The notes under the pieces are model-generated. The model did not search any database, was not told where the DNA came from, and saw nothing but the letters and a program-made list of their open reading frames with translations. From NCBI GenBank assembly GCA_011773575.1, contig WVXJ01000220.1, forward strand, positions 11,657-18,884: 7,228 nt of DNA, read 5' to 3'. Below, in pieces: positions 1-5,329 of the stretch. The stretch comes from Armatimonadota bacterium (GTDB taxonomy: Bacteria; Armatimonadota; Hebobacteria; Hebobacterales; WVXJ01). Made by a program: the position numbers and the translations under genes. The stretch's first letter is position 1, and each line of letters opens with the position of its first letter.

Positions 1-1398
1 TGCCGCCAGAAGAGTCCGGAGAGCTTCGAAGGGCGGTTGGTGGGCCTTCTTGAGCCAGCCTCGTTTGCCCGCACACTCCAATAGAAGATGAAAGGTAGCC
101 ATTATTACCTGAGCGGCGGACAATTGCTTCAGCGCCTCCGGGTCATCAAAGATATCTACTAAATGGTCCCTCTTTGTCTTATGTCCAGCCAGACTTCTCG
201 ACAACTCGGAGGGACGCGCAACTCCGTAGATAATGCGTTTAACCCAAGTCTTGAGTTTGTTCCAGAGCCGCGCTGCCCATACAACGAATCTCTCCCAGGT
301 TCGAGTTCGTTTGATCCGACGGCATACCAGCCACGCAGCTGTAACGAGCAGGGCGAGGATAATGAACGTCAACAGCCAACCGCCGACGCCGGAGAGAAGC
401 CATTGGATAATTGAGCCGCCCAAGCCTTCAGCGGATGAGTAACTTCGCAGTTCAAGGCGCGTTTGCGGAGGCTGGACGCGAAACCGCTGGAAGAAGTCAA
501 CGAGCGCGTTGAGAGGCAGAAGCGCGGAGAGGAAGCATATCAGCAGAATGAGTATGCCGATGACCGCGGCCCAACCAAACTCTGCAGAGCCGTCTCTCTT
601 GCCGAGCCCCGGCAGGTTCATCCGACTCCTCTTTGCCAGAGAAAGCAGAGAGTTGAACCTGCCCAGAGCGAGGAGAGCCAACAGGGTGATGACGAAGATC
701 ACCGCCGCAAGAGCAGGGGTATCCCAATTCTCAGAGCGATCCATCGCTCCCAGCGTCGAGGGAATGGTGAAGGCGAATACAAAGAGAGAAAGCATGGCCA
801 GGATAACGAGCGGGGGATAGACAGGCGGCGCGTATTCACTGCGAGATTTCACAGAACGCGCTACTTGAAAGGCTGCGTATAGACCACCTTCATGGGTTCG
901 TTCTTTTCGACCGATGAGTTCTTTCAGCAGAAAATGAGAAAAGACCCAACAGAAACCGCTTGAAAGCGCCATGCTTGCGGAGATGACAAAGAGCGCAGTT
1001 CCTGAAGTTGCAACCGTCAGCCGGGTCCAGGTGATCACTGCCCCCAAAAGAGAGAACGCCAATGGTACAACCAATGCCGCCAATGCGAGCTGAAGATATT
1101 GGTTGTCAGATTTCCGCAGTCGATAAGCGAGTCTCCGTGCCTTGGCGGAGCCGTTTTGAGAGATAAGATTGGATTCGGAGTTCACCGCCAGTGCTGCGAA
1201 TATCGCCACACAGACAAACCCGATCGGTGCAACCAGAGCCGCTCCGGGAGAGATGGCGTCCAGCCGCCTTGCCAGATAGAGATGGAAAACGCCTACCGGA
1301 GTCATAATAATCGTCCAGCAGAGGACGAGTCCGGCTGCCCAAGTCCCTGGCTGTTGCGGCCTTCGCTGTACTCTATTGCTGTCAGGCAAATAGGCCAC
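1..1398 (-). CDS. Multi-spanning membrane protein with C-terminal DUF4129-like domain (3' end outside window)
   Basis: An uninterrupted minus-strand frame of 466 codons runs to the left edge with no stop, so the C-terminus is missing. The chosen start is GTG at 1398, with a perfect AGGAGG 6 nt upstream; an in-frame TTG lies directly before it. The reading overlaps the DUF58 gene by 17 nt. About eight hydrophobic segments are visible (roughly residues 20-42, 54-72, 102-124, 131-158, 194-212, 227-247, 273-296, 330-358), followed by a basic linker and a cytosolic tail. The tail pattern (ATFHLLLECAGKRGW near 434-448, then PPFEALRTLL) resembles the DUF4129 domain found at the end of membrane transglutaminase-like proteins. 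No transglutaminase core lies between the membrane segments, so this is not the usual DUF3488-transglutaminase-DUF4129 fusion; such an enzyme could be encoded next door, outside the window. The membrane topology and domain call are inferred by eye. The role is probably as membrane partner of the MoxR/DUF58 pair. Confidence 0.82.
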   Translation of the reverse strand, partial: MAYLPDSNRVQRRPQQPGTWAAGLVLCWTIIMTPVGVFHLYLARRLDAISPGAALVAPIGFVCVAIFAALAVNSESNLISQNGSAKARRLAYRLRKSDNQYLQLALAALVVPLAFSLLGAVITWTRLTVATSGTALFVISASMALSSGFCWVFSHFLLKELIGRKERTHEGGLYAAFQVARSVKSRSEYAPPVYPPLVILAMLSLFVFAFTIPSTLGAMDRSENWDTPALAAVIFVITLLALLALGRFNSLLSLAKRSRMNLPGLGKRDGSAEFGWAAVIGILILLICFLSALLPLNALVDFFQRFRVQPPQTRLELRSYSSAEGLGGSIIQWLLSGVGGWLLTFIILALLVTAAWLVCRRIKRTRTWERFVVWAARLWNKLKTWVKRIIYGVARPSELSRSLAGHKTKRDHLVDIFDDPEALKQLSAAQVIMATFHLLLECAGKRGWLKKAHQPPFEALRTLLAA

Positions 1399-2644
1399 CA
1401 ATATCCTCCTGGCTCGTGACCTTCCGCGATGGAATCCCGGCCGCGGCCAGACGGAGATGCGCTCTGGTCGCTGAAGGAGAGTCTCCAACCGCCAAGCCAA
1501 GCACCGGAAAACCCGCATGAGCGATACCCACGAGGGATTCCACAGCAGTGGTCTCGATGGAAGGAGTGATGACGATCAGCATCTCTCCCCAGGAAAGTTC
1601 AATGCGAACACCCTCCAACAAAGGCTTCAACGACCGGCCCTTGACAGGCTGAAGCCTGGCAAGAAGGGCCAGGATCTCCAAAGACTGTTCCGGTTTACGG
1701 CTTGGAGGAAGAAACGCCCTGCGCTGAGCGGCAAACTCGTCTGAGAACTCCGCCATGTTGTCAGGAAGTTTAGTCACGTCTGCATCTCTGAGAAACTCGT
1801 CTCTCTCTCGGACGTCGAGCCCGTTTGAAATGACTCCCACCCGCTGGCTGGCAGATAGCAAATGCACGGCCAGGGAGGCCGTCAGTGAGACTGCGATTTC
1901 ACTTGTCTCTTCCGCCTGGGCAGGATTGGAAGGATAGTCAGGACGGTAGAGATTGAATACGATCATGGCCTGCAGAGTAGTGCAGACATCATAGAGTTTC
2001 GATTGAGGACGCCCGGAATGGGCAGTAGCCCTCCAGTGGACGCGGCGCAGTGGATCTCCCTGTCGATAGGGGCGAATCCCTGCCGGGCGTGTTGAATCCT
2101 CGAATGTCCGGCGCATTGTCTGAAGTTCTCCGGGAGCCCGCACCACAGGCAGTCGCACCCTCCCCAGGTCAACAATGCGCGGCAAAACCGTAATGCTTTC
2201 GGGCGCCAGCAGAGTTTGCCGCTTTTCAGCGAACCCGAAGCCATCTCCATAACGGAGTCTCAATGGGCCCAGCGGAAAATAACCGCGTCGTGTGCCCTTA
2301 ACGCTGTAGGTGAATTCGCGTTCCTTGCGGGCACCAGGGGACAACATGATGCCACACTCCCCCTGCACGGGCAGAAAAGGAGCAGCCTCACTCACTTGCA
2401 GCCAACCCCAGGATCGCCGCTGCTGGCGCAGGCTTATCGAAACACTTGCCTCTTCTCCAAGCTGAATATGGGTCGTGGACAGAGCTCGCTTCGCCTCTAT
2501 TGGGGGGCTCAACTGAGCAAGTATTCGAGAGGCTATGAGAATGAGCATGAAGACACATGACACCCAGGCAAGGACAATACTCTCGGCTAACCACGCCAGG
2601 ACAAGCGCAAGCAAGGCCAGGAGAATCCAAAGAAGATTATTCAC
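1382..2644 (-). CDS. DUF58 domain-containing membrane protein
   Basis: This is a 420-residue protein. Two hydrophobic segments at residues 4-20 and 22-45 anchor the N-terminus. A beta-rich region follows, with the family pattern RRGYFPLGPLRLRYGDGFGF at 119-138, and then the DUF58 signature at about 190-208 (R-P-Y-R-Q-G-D-P, then VHWRATA). The remainder looks like a von Willebrand A-type fold. DUF58 proteins are typically encoded beside MoxR ATPases and are thought to be ATPase clients or partners at the inner membrane; the biochemical role is not established. The start is GTG at 2644; the next in-frame upstream codons lead to a stop without another start, and no good Shine-Dalgarno precedes it. 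It follows the ATPase gene by 67 nt and its end overlaps the next gene. The mini-ORF at 2637-2693 may supply ribosomes by coupling. Confidence 0.93.
   Translation of the reverse strand: MNNLLWILLALLALVLAWLAESIVLAWVSCVFMLILIASRILAQLSPPIEAKRALSTTHIQLGEEASVSISLRQQRRSWGWLQVSEAAPFLPVQGECGIMLSPGARKEREFTYSVKGTRRGYFPLGPLRLRYGDGFGFAEKRQTLLAPESITVLPRIVDLGRVRLPVVRAPGELQTMRRTFEDSTRPAGIRPYRQGDPLRRVHWRATAHSGRPQSKLYDVCTTLQAMIVFNLYRPDYPSNPAQAEETSEIAVSLTASLAVHLLSASQRVGVISNGLDVRERDEFLRDADVTKLPDNMAEFSDEFAAQRRAFLPPSRKPEQSLEILALLARLQPVKGRSLKPLLEGVRIELSWGEMLIVITPSIETTAVESLVGIAHAGFPVLGLAVGDSPSATRAHLRLAAAGIPSRKVTSQEDIGGLFA
1405..1410 (-). promoter_or_regulatory. Strong Shine-Dalgarno of the DUF4129 gene
   Basis: The minus strand reads AGGAGG, then 6 nt, then GTG at 1398. 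The site lies inside the last codons of the DUF58 gene and decides the start of the downstream gene. Together with the 17-nt gene overlap it indicates translational coupling. Confidence 0.8.
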
Positions 2645-2693
2645 CGCTGTAGTCCATGGTTGTGAGTTGTTGGGTCAGCGCTAAGGGCAGCAT
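2637..2693 (-). CDS. Putative 18-codon mini-ORF between moxR-type and DUF58 genes
   Basis: ATG at 2693 is preceded by AGGA (2701-2704) with a 7-nt spacer. It opens an 18-codon frame (MLPLALTQQLTTMDYSGE) that ends in TAA inside the first codons of the DUF58 gene, overlapping it by 8 nt. The DUF58 gene has a GTG start without a clear Shine-Dalgarno, so ribosomes ending here could re-initiate on it. What is visible is the start, the ribosome site and the overlap. That it is translated, or acts as a coupler, is inference. The peptide has no recognisable family. Confidence 0.35.
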   Translation of the reverse strand: MLPLALTQQLTTMDYSGE

Positions 2694-2711
2694 TTGCGAT
2701 TCCTGCCGTTC

Positions 2712-3665
2712 CTATTCACCGAATTCTCTCCCCACGGGCGCGGCGATTCCCTCCGCCACTTCCTGGAGAATGCCCTCTGCGCTCATGCCGCGGAGCCGAC
2801 TTTCCGGTTTCACTATTACTCGATGGGCGAGGGCGGGGCCTGCAATCCACTTGATGTGATCCGGTAAAACGAATTGGAGGTCGTCCATCGCCGCGAGCGC
2901 CTGACCACAGCGAAAGAGCGCCAGTGAACCTCGCGGGCTTGCCCCCAGCGCCAGGTGAGGATGAGTGCGAGTCGCTGCCACGATCCGAACGACATAATCC
3001 CGTACCTTAGGATGAACAAAGATGTCCCGCACGTGCTGTTGAGCCCGGCTCAGCTCTTCTATGGAAACTGCCGTCTCAATCCCTTCTATCGGATGGCCTG
3101 ACTGTAACCTGGCCAGCATCCGGTCCTCATCTTCAATGGTAGGATAACCGATGGTCAGTCTGAGCAGGAAGCGGTCGAGTTGCGCCTCCGGTAGGGGAAA
3201 AGTACCTTCATATTCAATCGGGTTCTGTGTGGCGAGGACCATGAACGGGCTTGGGAGCCGGTGGGTCACGCCGTCCACGCTGATCTGGCGTTCTGCCATA
3301 CACTCCAACAAAGCGGACTGGGTGCGAGGAGTGGCGCGGTTGACCTCATCCGCCAGGAGCACGTTGGACATTGCAGGCCCGGGGACGAATTCGAAGGAAC
3401 TGTTGAGCTGGTTGAAGACAGTCACTCCAGTGATATCTGAGGGAAGAAGGTCCGGTGTGCACTGCAGCCGCTTGAAAGTCCCGCCGATGGAAAGGGCGAG
3501 GCTGCGAGCCAGCATGGTTTTTGCCACACCCGGGACGTCCTCAATGAGAACGTGTCCCTCAGCAAGAAGTGCCACCAGGGCAAGGCGCACGGCTTGTCGC
3601 TTGCCCACAATGACCTGTTCGATGTTCTCGGTTAGCCGTTTTGCGATCTCAGCAATAGTATTCAC
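2712..3665 (-). CDS. MoxR-family AAA+ ATPase
   Basis: This 317-residue protein has the normal length and layout for the family. It shows Walker A at 43-50 (DVPGVAKT, with Ala before the Lys as in many MoxR proteins), the FNQLNSSFEFVPGPA segment typical of the family at about 84-98, and Walker B at 102-108 (VLLADEVN). Sensor 1 is Asn148 in ATQNPIE, followed by the GTFPLPEAQLDRF stretch at 154-166 with a likely arginine finger. A sensor-2 type GASPRG lies at 241-246. It is a cytosolic ATP-driven remodeler thought to act with the DUF58 protein in maturing or activating client proteins. The start is GTG at 3665; an in-frame stop at 3678-3680 excludes longer versions, and the resulting 20-residue lead-in before the GKRQAV segment is usual. 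There is no Shine-Dalgarno. A -10 box sits 6 nt upstream, so the message is probably leaderless. Confidence 0.96.
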   Translation of the reverse strand: MNTIAEIAKRLTENIEQVIVGKRQAVRLALVALLAEGHVLIEDVPGVAKTMLARSLALSIGGTFKRLQCTPDLLPSDITGVTVFNQLNSSFEFVPGPAMSNVLLADEVNRATPRTQSALLECMAERQISVDGVTHRLPSPFMVLATQNPIEYEGTFPLPEAQLDRFLLRLTIGYPTIEDEDRMLARLQSGHPIEGIETAVSIEELSRAQQHVRDIFVHPKVRDYVVRIVAATRTHPHLALGASPRGSLALFRCGQALAAMDDLQFVLPDHIKWIAGPALAHRVIVKPESRLRGMSAEGILQEVAEGIAAPVGREFGE

Positions 3666-3671
3666 ACCAAG

Positions 3672-3680
3672 ATTATATCA
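3672..3680 (-). promoter_or_regulatory. Extended -10 promoter of the moxR operon
   Basis: The minus strand reads TGATATAAT, a perfect TGn extended -10 with consensus TATAAT. There is no good -35 at 16-18 bp; only an ATGAGT with a long 19-bp spacer is present. The hexamer ends 6 nt before the GTG start at 3665, so transcription would begin at or near the start codon. An inverted repeat ACTCA-TGTG-TGAGT (3697-3710) covers the -35 region and could be a regulator site. Confidence 0.65.
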
Positions 3681-4050
3681 TCTAAGCGGTTTTTCCACTC
3701 ATGTGTGAGTCGGGCACGCATGAACGCCGAGAGGAGGGGCAGAGTGCGAAGAAGGAGACAGCGCCAAAGAGGGGATGGCTGAATACTTTTTTGAGCCACA
3801 GACCAGTGCGCGCTGCGCCCAGTCGATGTAGGCTGAACGGGCTCCTCGGGTGGTTTGAGCAGCACCAATCTGCTCAGACAGTGACATAGCCTTTGGGTGT
3901 CACAGGGCATCAAGCATTCTGCCTCGGGTGAAATGAGGACTCACAAGTTCGGATTGGAGTGGTGAGGCTGACAGGGACGGACACATCCATTTGCATGAAA
4001 ACATACTGTTCCGTTAACTTTAAGAAAGTTGAGAAAATGAGCCAGATAAC
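3681..4050. other. Gene-free divergent control region with inverted repeats
   Basis: I see no convincing gene here. Open frames on both strands are short, lack ribosome sites and have protein composition unlike real proteins. Visible structure includes ACTCA-N4-TGAGT at 3697-3710 and TGGCT/AGCCA arms at 3776-3798. A 7-bp stem with a 7-nt loop lies at 3856-3876 (GAGCAG against CTGCTC plus a flanking T-A pair). A second 6-bp inverted repeat, GTGACA/TGTCAC, lies at 3881-3903. AACTTT-AAG-AAAGTT lies at 4016-4030. Neither mid-region hairpin is followed by a T-run, so they do not look like intrinsic terminators. The right third is AT-rich, as expected near a promoter. Confidence 0.5.
4016..4030. 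repeat. 15-bp palindrome, possible operator
   Basis: AACTTT-AAG-AAAGTT is a perfect 6-bp inverted repeat with a 3-bp centre. It is centred about 63 bp before the predicted transcription start of the regulator operon, just upstream of its -35 box. That is a typical place for an activator or autoregulatory site. The binding protein is unknown; the adjacent HTH protein is one candidate. Confidence 0.35.
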
Positions 4051-4079
4051 TTGACAAATAGCTAATGCCGGTTTATAGT
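4051..4079 (+). promoter_or_regulatory. Sigma-70 type promoter, leaderless, of the DUF2089 operon
   Basis: A perfect TTGACA (4051-4056) is followed by a 17-bp spacer and TATAGT (4074-4079), one mismatch from consensus. The -10 ends 6 nt before the ATG at 4086, placing the transcription start at about the A of the start codon. No Shine-Dalgarno is possible in that space, so the message is predicted to be leaderless. GTTAAC occurs at 4078-4083 over the end of the -10 and again at 4013-4018. Confidence 0.8.
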
Positions 4080-4085
4080 TAACAC

Positions 4086-4469
4086 ATGAGAAAATACGTA
4101 CGATCTTGCCCGACTTGTGAGGGAAAGCTCGAAGCCCGCGAGTTCTGGTGTCCTGAATGCGACATTGCCGTCAAAGGCAGGTTCGATCGTTGTGAATTCT
4201 GCGATCTGCCTGAAGAGCAGTTGACCTTCTTGAGGCTCTTCGTCTCTCGCCGGGGGAATTTGAGAGAGGTGGAGCGTGAATTGGGGTTGTCCTATCCGAC
4301 TGTGCGGGCGAGACTGGATGATCTGTTGCGTGCACTGAAATATCCTGTCGATCTGCTTCCCGCGGTGGATCGTCAGGAGCGTCGCCGCGAGATATTGGGG
4401 AACCTGAAGGCGGGAGATATCTCTCCCGAGCAGGCAATTCGCTCCCTGAGGGGGGAGAAAGGAGAATGA
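4086..4469 (+). CDS. DUF2089-type zinc-ribbon/HTH regulator
   Basis: This is a 127-residue soluble protein. The N-terminus has three CxxC pairs (Cys8/11, 22/25, 36/39); the first two form a probable zinc ribbon. Residues about 57-81 (GNLREVERELGLSYPTVRAR) look like a helix-turn-helix that scans conserved positions for DNA binding. The C-terminal segment at about 103-122 (ILGNLKAGDISPEQAIRSL) is a SHOCT-like helical hairpin. This three-part layout is that of DUF2089 proteins, often found just upstream of YvlB/LiaX-like genes and presumed to be transcription regulators. The start ATG lies 6 nt after a strong -10 with no ribosome site. The stop is 1 nt before the next gene's ATG, whose Shine-Dalgarno lies within this gene. 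The effector and targets are not shown by the sequence; autoregulation or control of the divergent moxR operon is possible. Confidence 0.88.
   Translation: MRKYVRSCPTCEGKLEAREFWCPECDIAVKGRFDRCEFCDLPEEQLTFLRLFVSRRGNLREVERELGLSYPTVRARLDDLLRALKYPVDLLPAVDRQERRREILGNLKAGDISPEQAIRSLRGEKGE
4459..4464 (+). promoter_or_regulatory. Shine-Dalgarno of the SHOCT-like gene
   Basis: AAGGAG is followed by 6 nt and then ATG at 4471. The site is inside the last codons of the upstream gene, so the two are likely translationally coupled. Confidence 0.75.
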
Positions 4470-4470
4470 C

Positions 4471-4890
4471 ATGGAATCGGAAGCATTAGAAGTGCTTCAG
4501 ATGGTGAGAGATGGGAAACTGACTCCGGAGCAGGGAAGTGAGATGTTGCAGGCATTGGAGGCGCATTCAAAAAGCGTCTCTACACCGGGCGAGGGAAGGC
4601 CGCGCTTTGTCCGCGTTCGCGTGAACGTAAAGGACAAGGAGGATGACGTGAATGTGAATTTCAATTTGCCAATTGCATTGGCCGAGCTTGGTCTCAAGTT
4701 GGCCCAGGGTGCGAAGATCTCACGACGCGGAGAGACGATCGTCCTGGGCGAGTACCTGAAGGAGCTGAGTGGGGTTGACCTCTTCGGAGTCATGCAGATG
4801 GTGAAGGAAGGGGCCGAGGGAAAACTGGTTGATGTGGATGTTGGTGGCAATGATGAGGAGAAGGTGAAAGTCGAGGTGAGCGTAGATTAG
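4471..4890 (+). CDS. SHOCT-like (YvlB/LiaX N-terminal type) domain protein
   Basis: The protein has 139 residues, no signal peptide and no membrane segment. Residues 3-30 (EALEVLQMVRDGKLTPEQGSEM) form the SHOCT-like helical hairpin known from DUF2089 C-termini and from the start of YvlB/LiaX proteins. A linker leads to a small repeated-strand region: RFVRVRVNVKD at 45-55, VNVNFNLPIALAELGLKL at 60-77, and a closing EGAEGKLVDVDV with a charged strand at 113-139. This pattern recurs in a family of short proteins from Firmicutes and related groups. The molecular role is unknown; the link to cell-envelope stress is by analogy with LiaX/YvlB. It is the second gene of the operon, 1 nt behind the regulator gene, with a good AAGGAG. 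The N-terminal motif repeats that at the end of its neighbour. Confidence 0.82.
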   Translation: MESEALEVLQMVRDGKLTPEQGSEMLQALEAHSKSVSTPGEGRPRFVRVRVNVKDKEDDVNVNFNLPIALAELGLKLAQGAKISRRGETIVLGEYLKELSGVDLFGVMQMVKEGAEGKLVDVDVGGNDEEKVKVEVSVD

Positions 4891-4903
4891 GCGCCCCAGT
4901 CTC

Positions 4904-5197
4904 ATGCTGATCTTGGGCATCCGTCATCCCGCTCTGCCGCTCGGGATGATTTGGCTGGCGATCCCGTCATTCTTGGTGTATGTCCTTGCTTGGATGGCAG
5001 GGATTGTCGGCCTGATCCTTCCGAAAGAGGGGGTGGTTCGATATCTGCCTGGAAAAACCTCCTTGACGATGAACTCGGCAAGGATGGCATTGTATCTGCC
5101 GAGGTCTGTCTGGATCGTGCTCTCTTCGGGCTCTTACGTACTTATGGACATACGGGTTGCCTCCGAGAATTTTAGACTATATGTACGCTTAATCTAA
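4904..5197 (+). CDS. Hypothetical small membrane protein
   Basis: A 97-residue frame starts 13 nt after the preceding stop, in the same direction. I do not recognise a family. Residues about 13-40 (from LGMIWLAIPSFLVYVLAW onward) form a strong membrane helix; a second, weaker hydrophobic stretch is at 65-83; the tail is basic and ends in RLYVRLI. Codon third positions are GC-rich in the first three quarters, as in the neighbours, and more AT-rich at the end. No Shine-Dalgarno precedes ATG 4904, and an in-frame ATG at 4946 is an alternative start. It may be a third member of the regulator operon, a truncated gene or a chance frame. A competing frame at 4951-5175 starts with TTG and looks less protein-like. 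Confidence 0.42.
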   Translation: MLILGIRHPALPLGMIWLAIPSFLVYVLAWMAGIVGLILPKEGVVRYLPGKTSLTMNSARMALYLPRSVWIVLSSGSYVLMDIRVASENFRLYVRLI

Positions 5198-5323
5198 GAG
5201 GCGGTGAGCCGCGGCCGTTCTCGGTAGCGCATCATCGCAGCAACAGTGGAAAACCCCGGAGCTACCAAGAGGAAGATGGGGTCTTTATGGCAAAGCATGT
5301 GGGGACAGAGCTAGTAAGGAGAG
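5198..5323 (+). other. Permease leader with possible RNA structure
   Basis: No gene is evident. Two interleaved pairings are possible: GGTAGC (5223-5228) with GCTACC (5261-5266), and ACCCC (5253-5257) with GGGGT (5278-5282). Together these would form an H-type pseudoknot upstream of the permease. GCGGTGAGCCGC at 5201-5212 can form a small hairpin. A 12-codon frame (ATG 5276, two Trp codons) ends in tandem stops TAG TAA just before the permease ribosome site. I match it to no known riboswitch consensus, and stems of 5-6 bp can occur by chance. A weak promoter-like pair (TTGCCT 5157-5162, TATATG 5178-5183, 15-bp spacer) lies upstream. Confidence 0.25.
5316..5321 (+). promoter_or_regulatory. Shine-Dalgarno deciding the permease start
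   Basis: AAGGAG lies only 2 nt from ATG 5324 but 8 nt from the in-frame ATG 5330. The second spacing is normal, so 5330 is the preferred start. Confidence 0.65.
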
Positions 5324-5329
5324 ATGCAC

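Noticed and set aside
163..882. Several plus-strand open frames (163-414, 233-442, 463-882, 509-820)
   Set aside because: They lie opposite the continuous 466-codon membrane-protein frame, have highly charged, low-hydrophobic translations and no ribosome sites.
1106..1342. Minus-strand 78-codon frame
   Set aside because: It is an out-of-frame reading of the DUF4129 gene, rich in Arg and Ser, with no family features.
3151..3708. Plus-strand 185-codon frame
   Set aside because: It is fully antisense to the MoxR ATPase gene, whose motifs are unambiguous; Ser/Arg-rich shadow composition.
3662..3913. Minus-strand frames of 83 and 62 codons upstream of the ATPase gene
   Set aside because: They have no ribosome site and a composition like random translation. 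The first runs through the moxR -10 box and ends over its start codon, inconsistent with the promoter there.
4951..5175. Cys-containing 74-codon frame starting at TTG
   Set aside because: The motif spacing fits no ferredoxin or zinc-binding pattern I can name. It overlaps the more plausible membrane-protein frame and has no ribosome site.
5157..5183. Promoter TTGCCT/TATATG for the permease
   Set aside because: The 15-bp spacer and two mismatches in each hexamer make it too weak to list as a feature.
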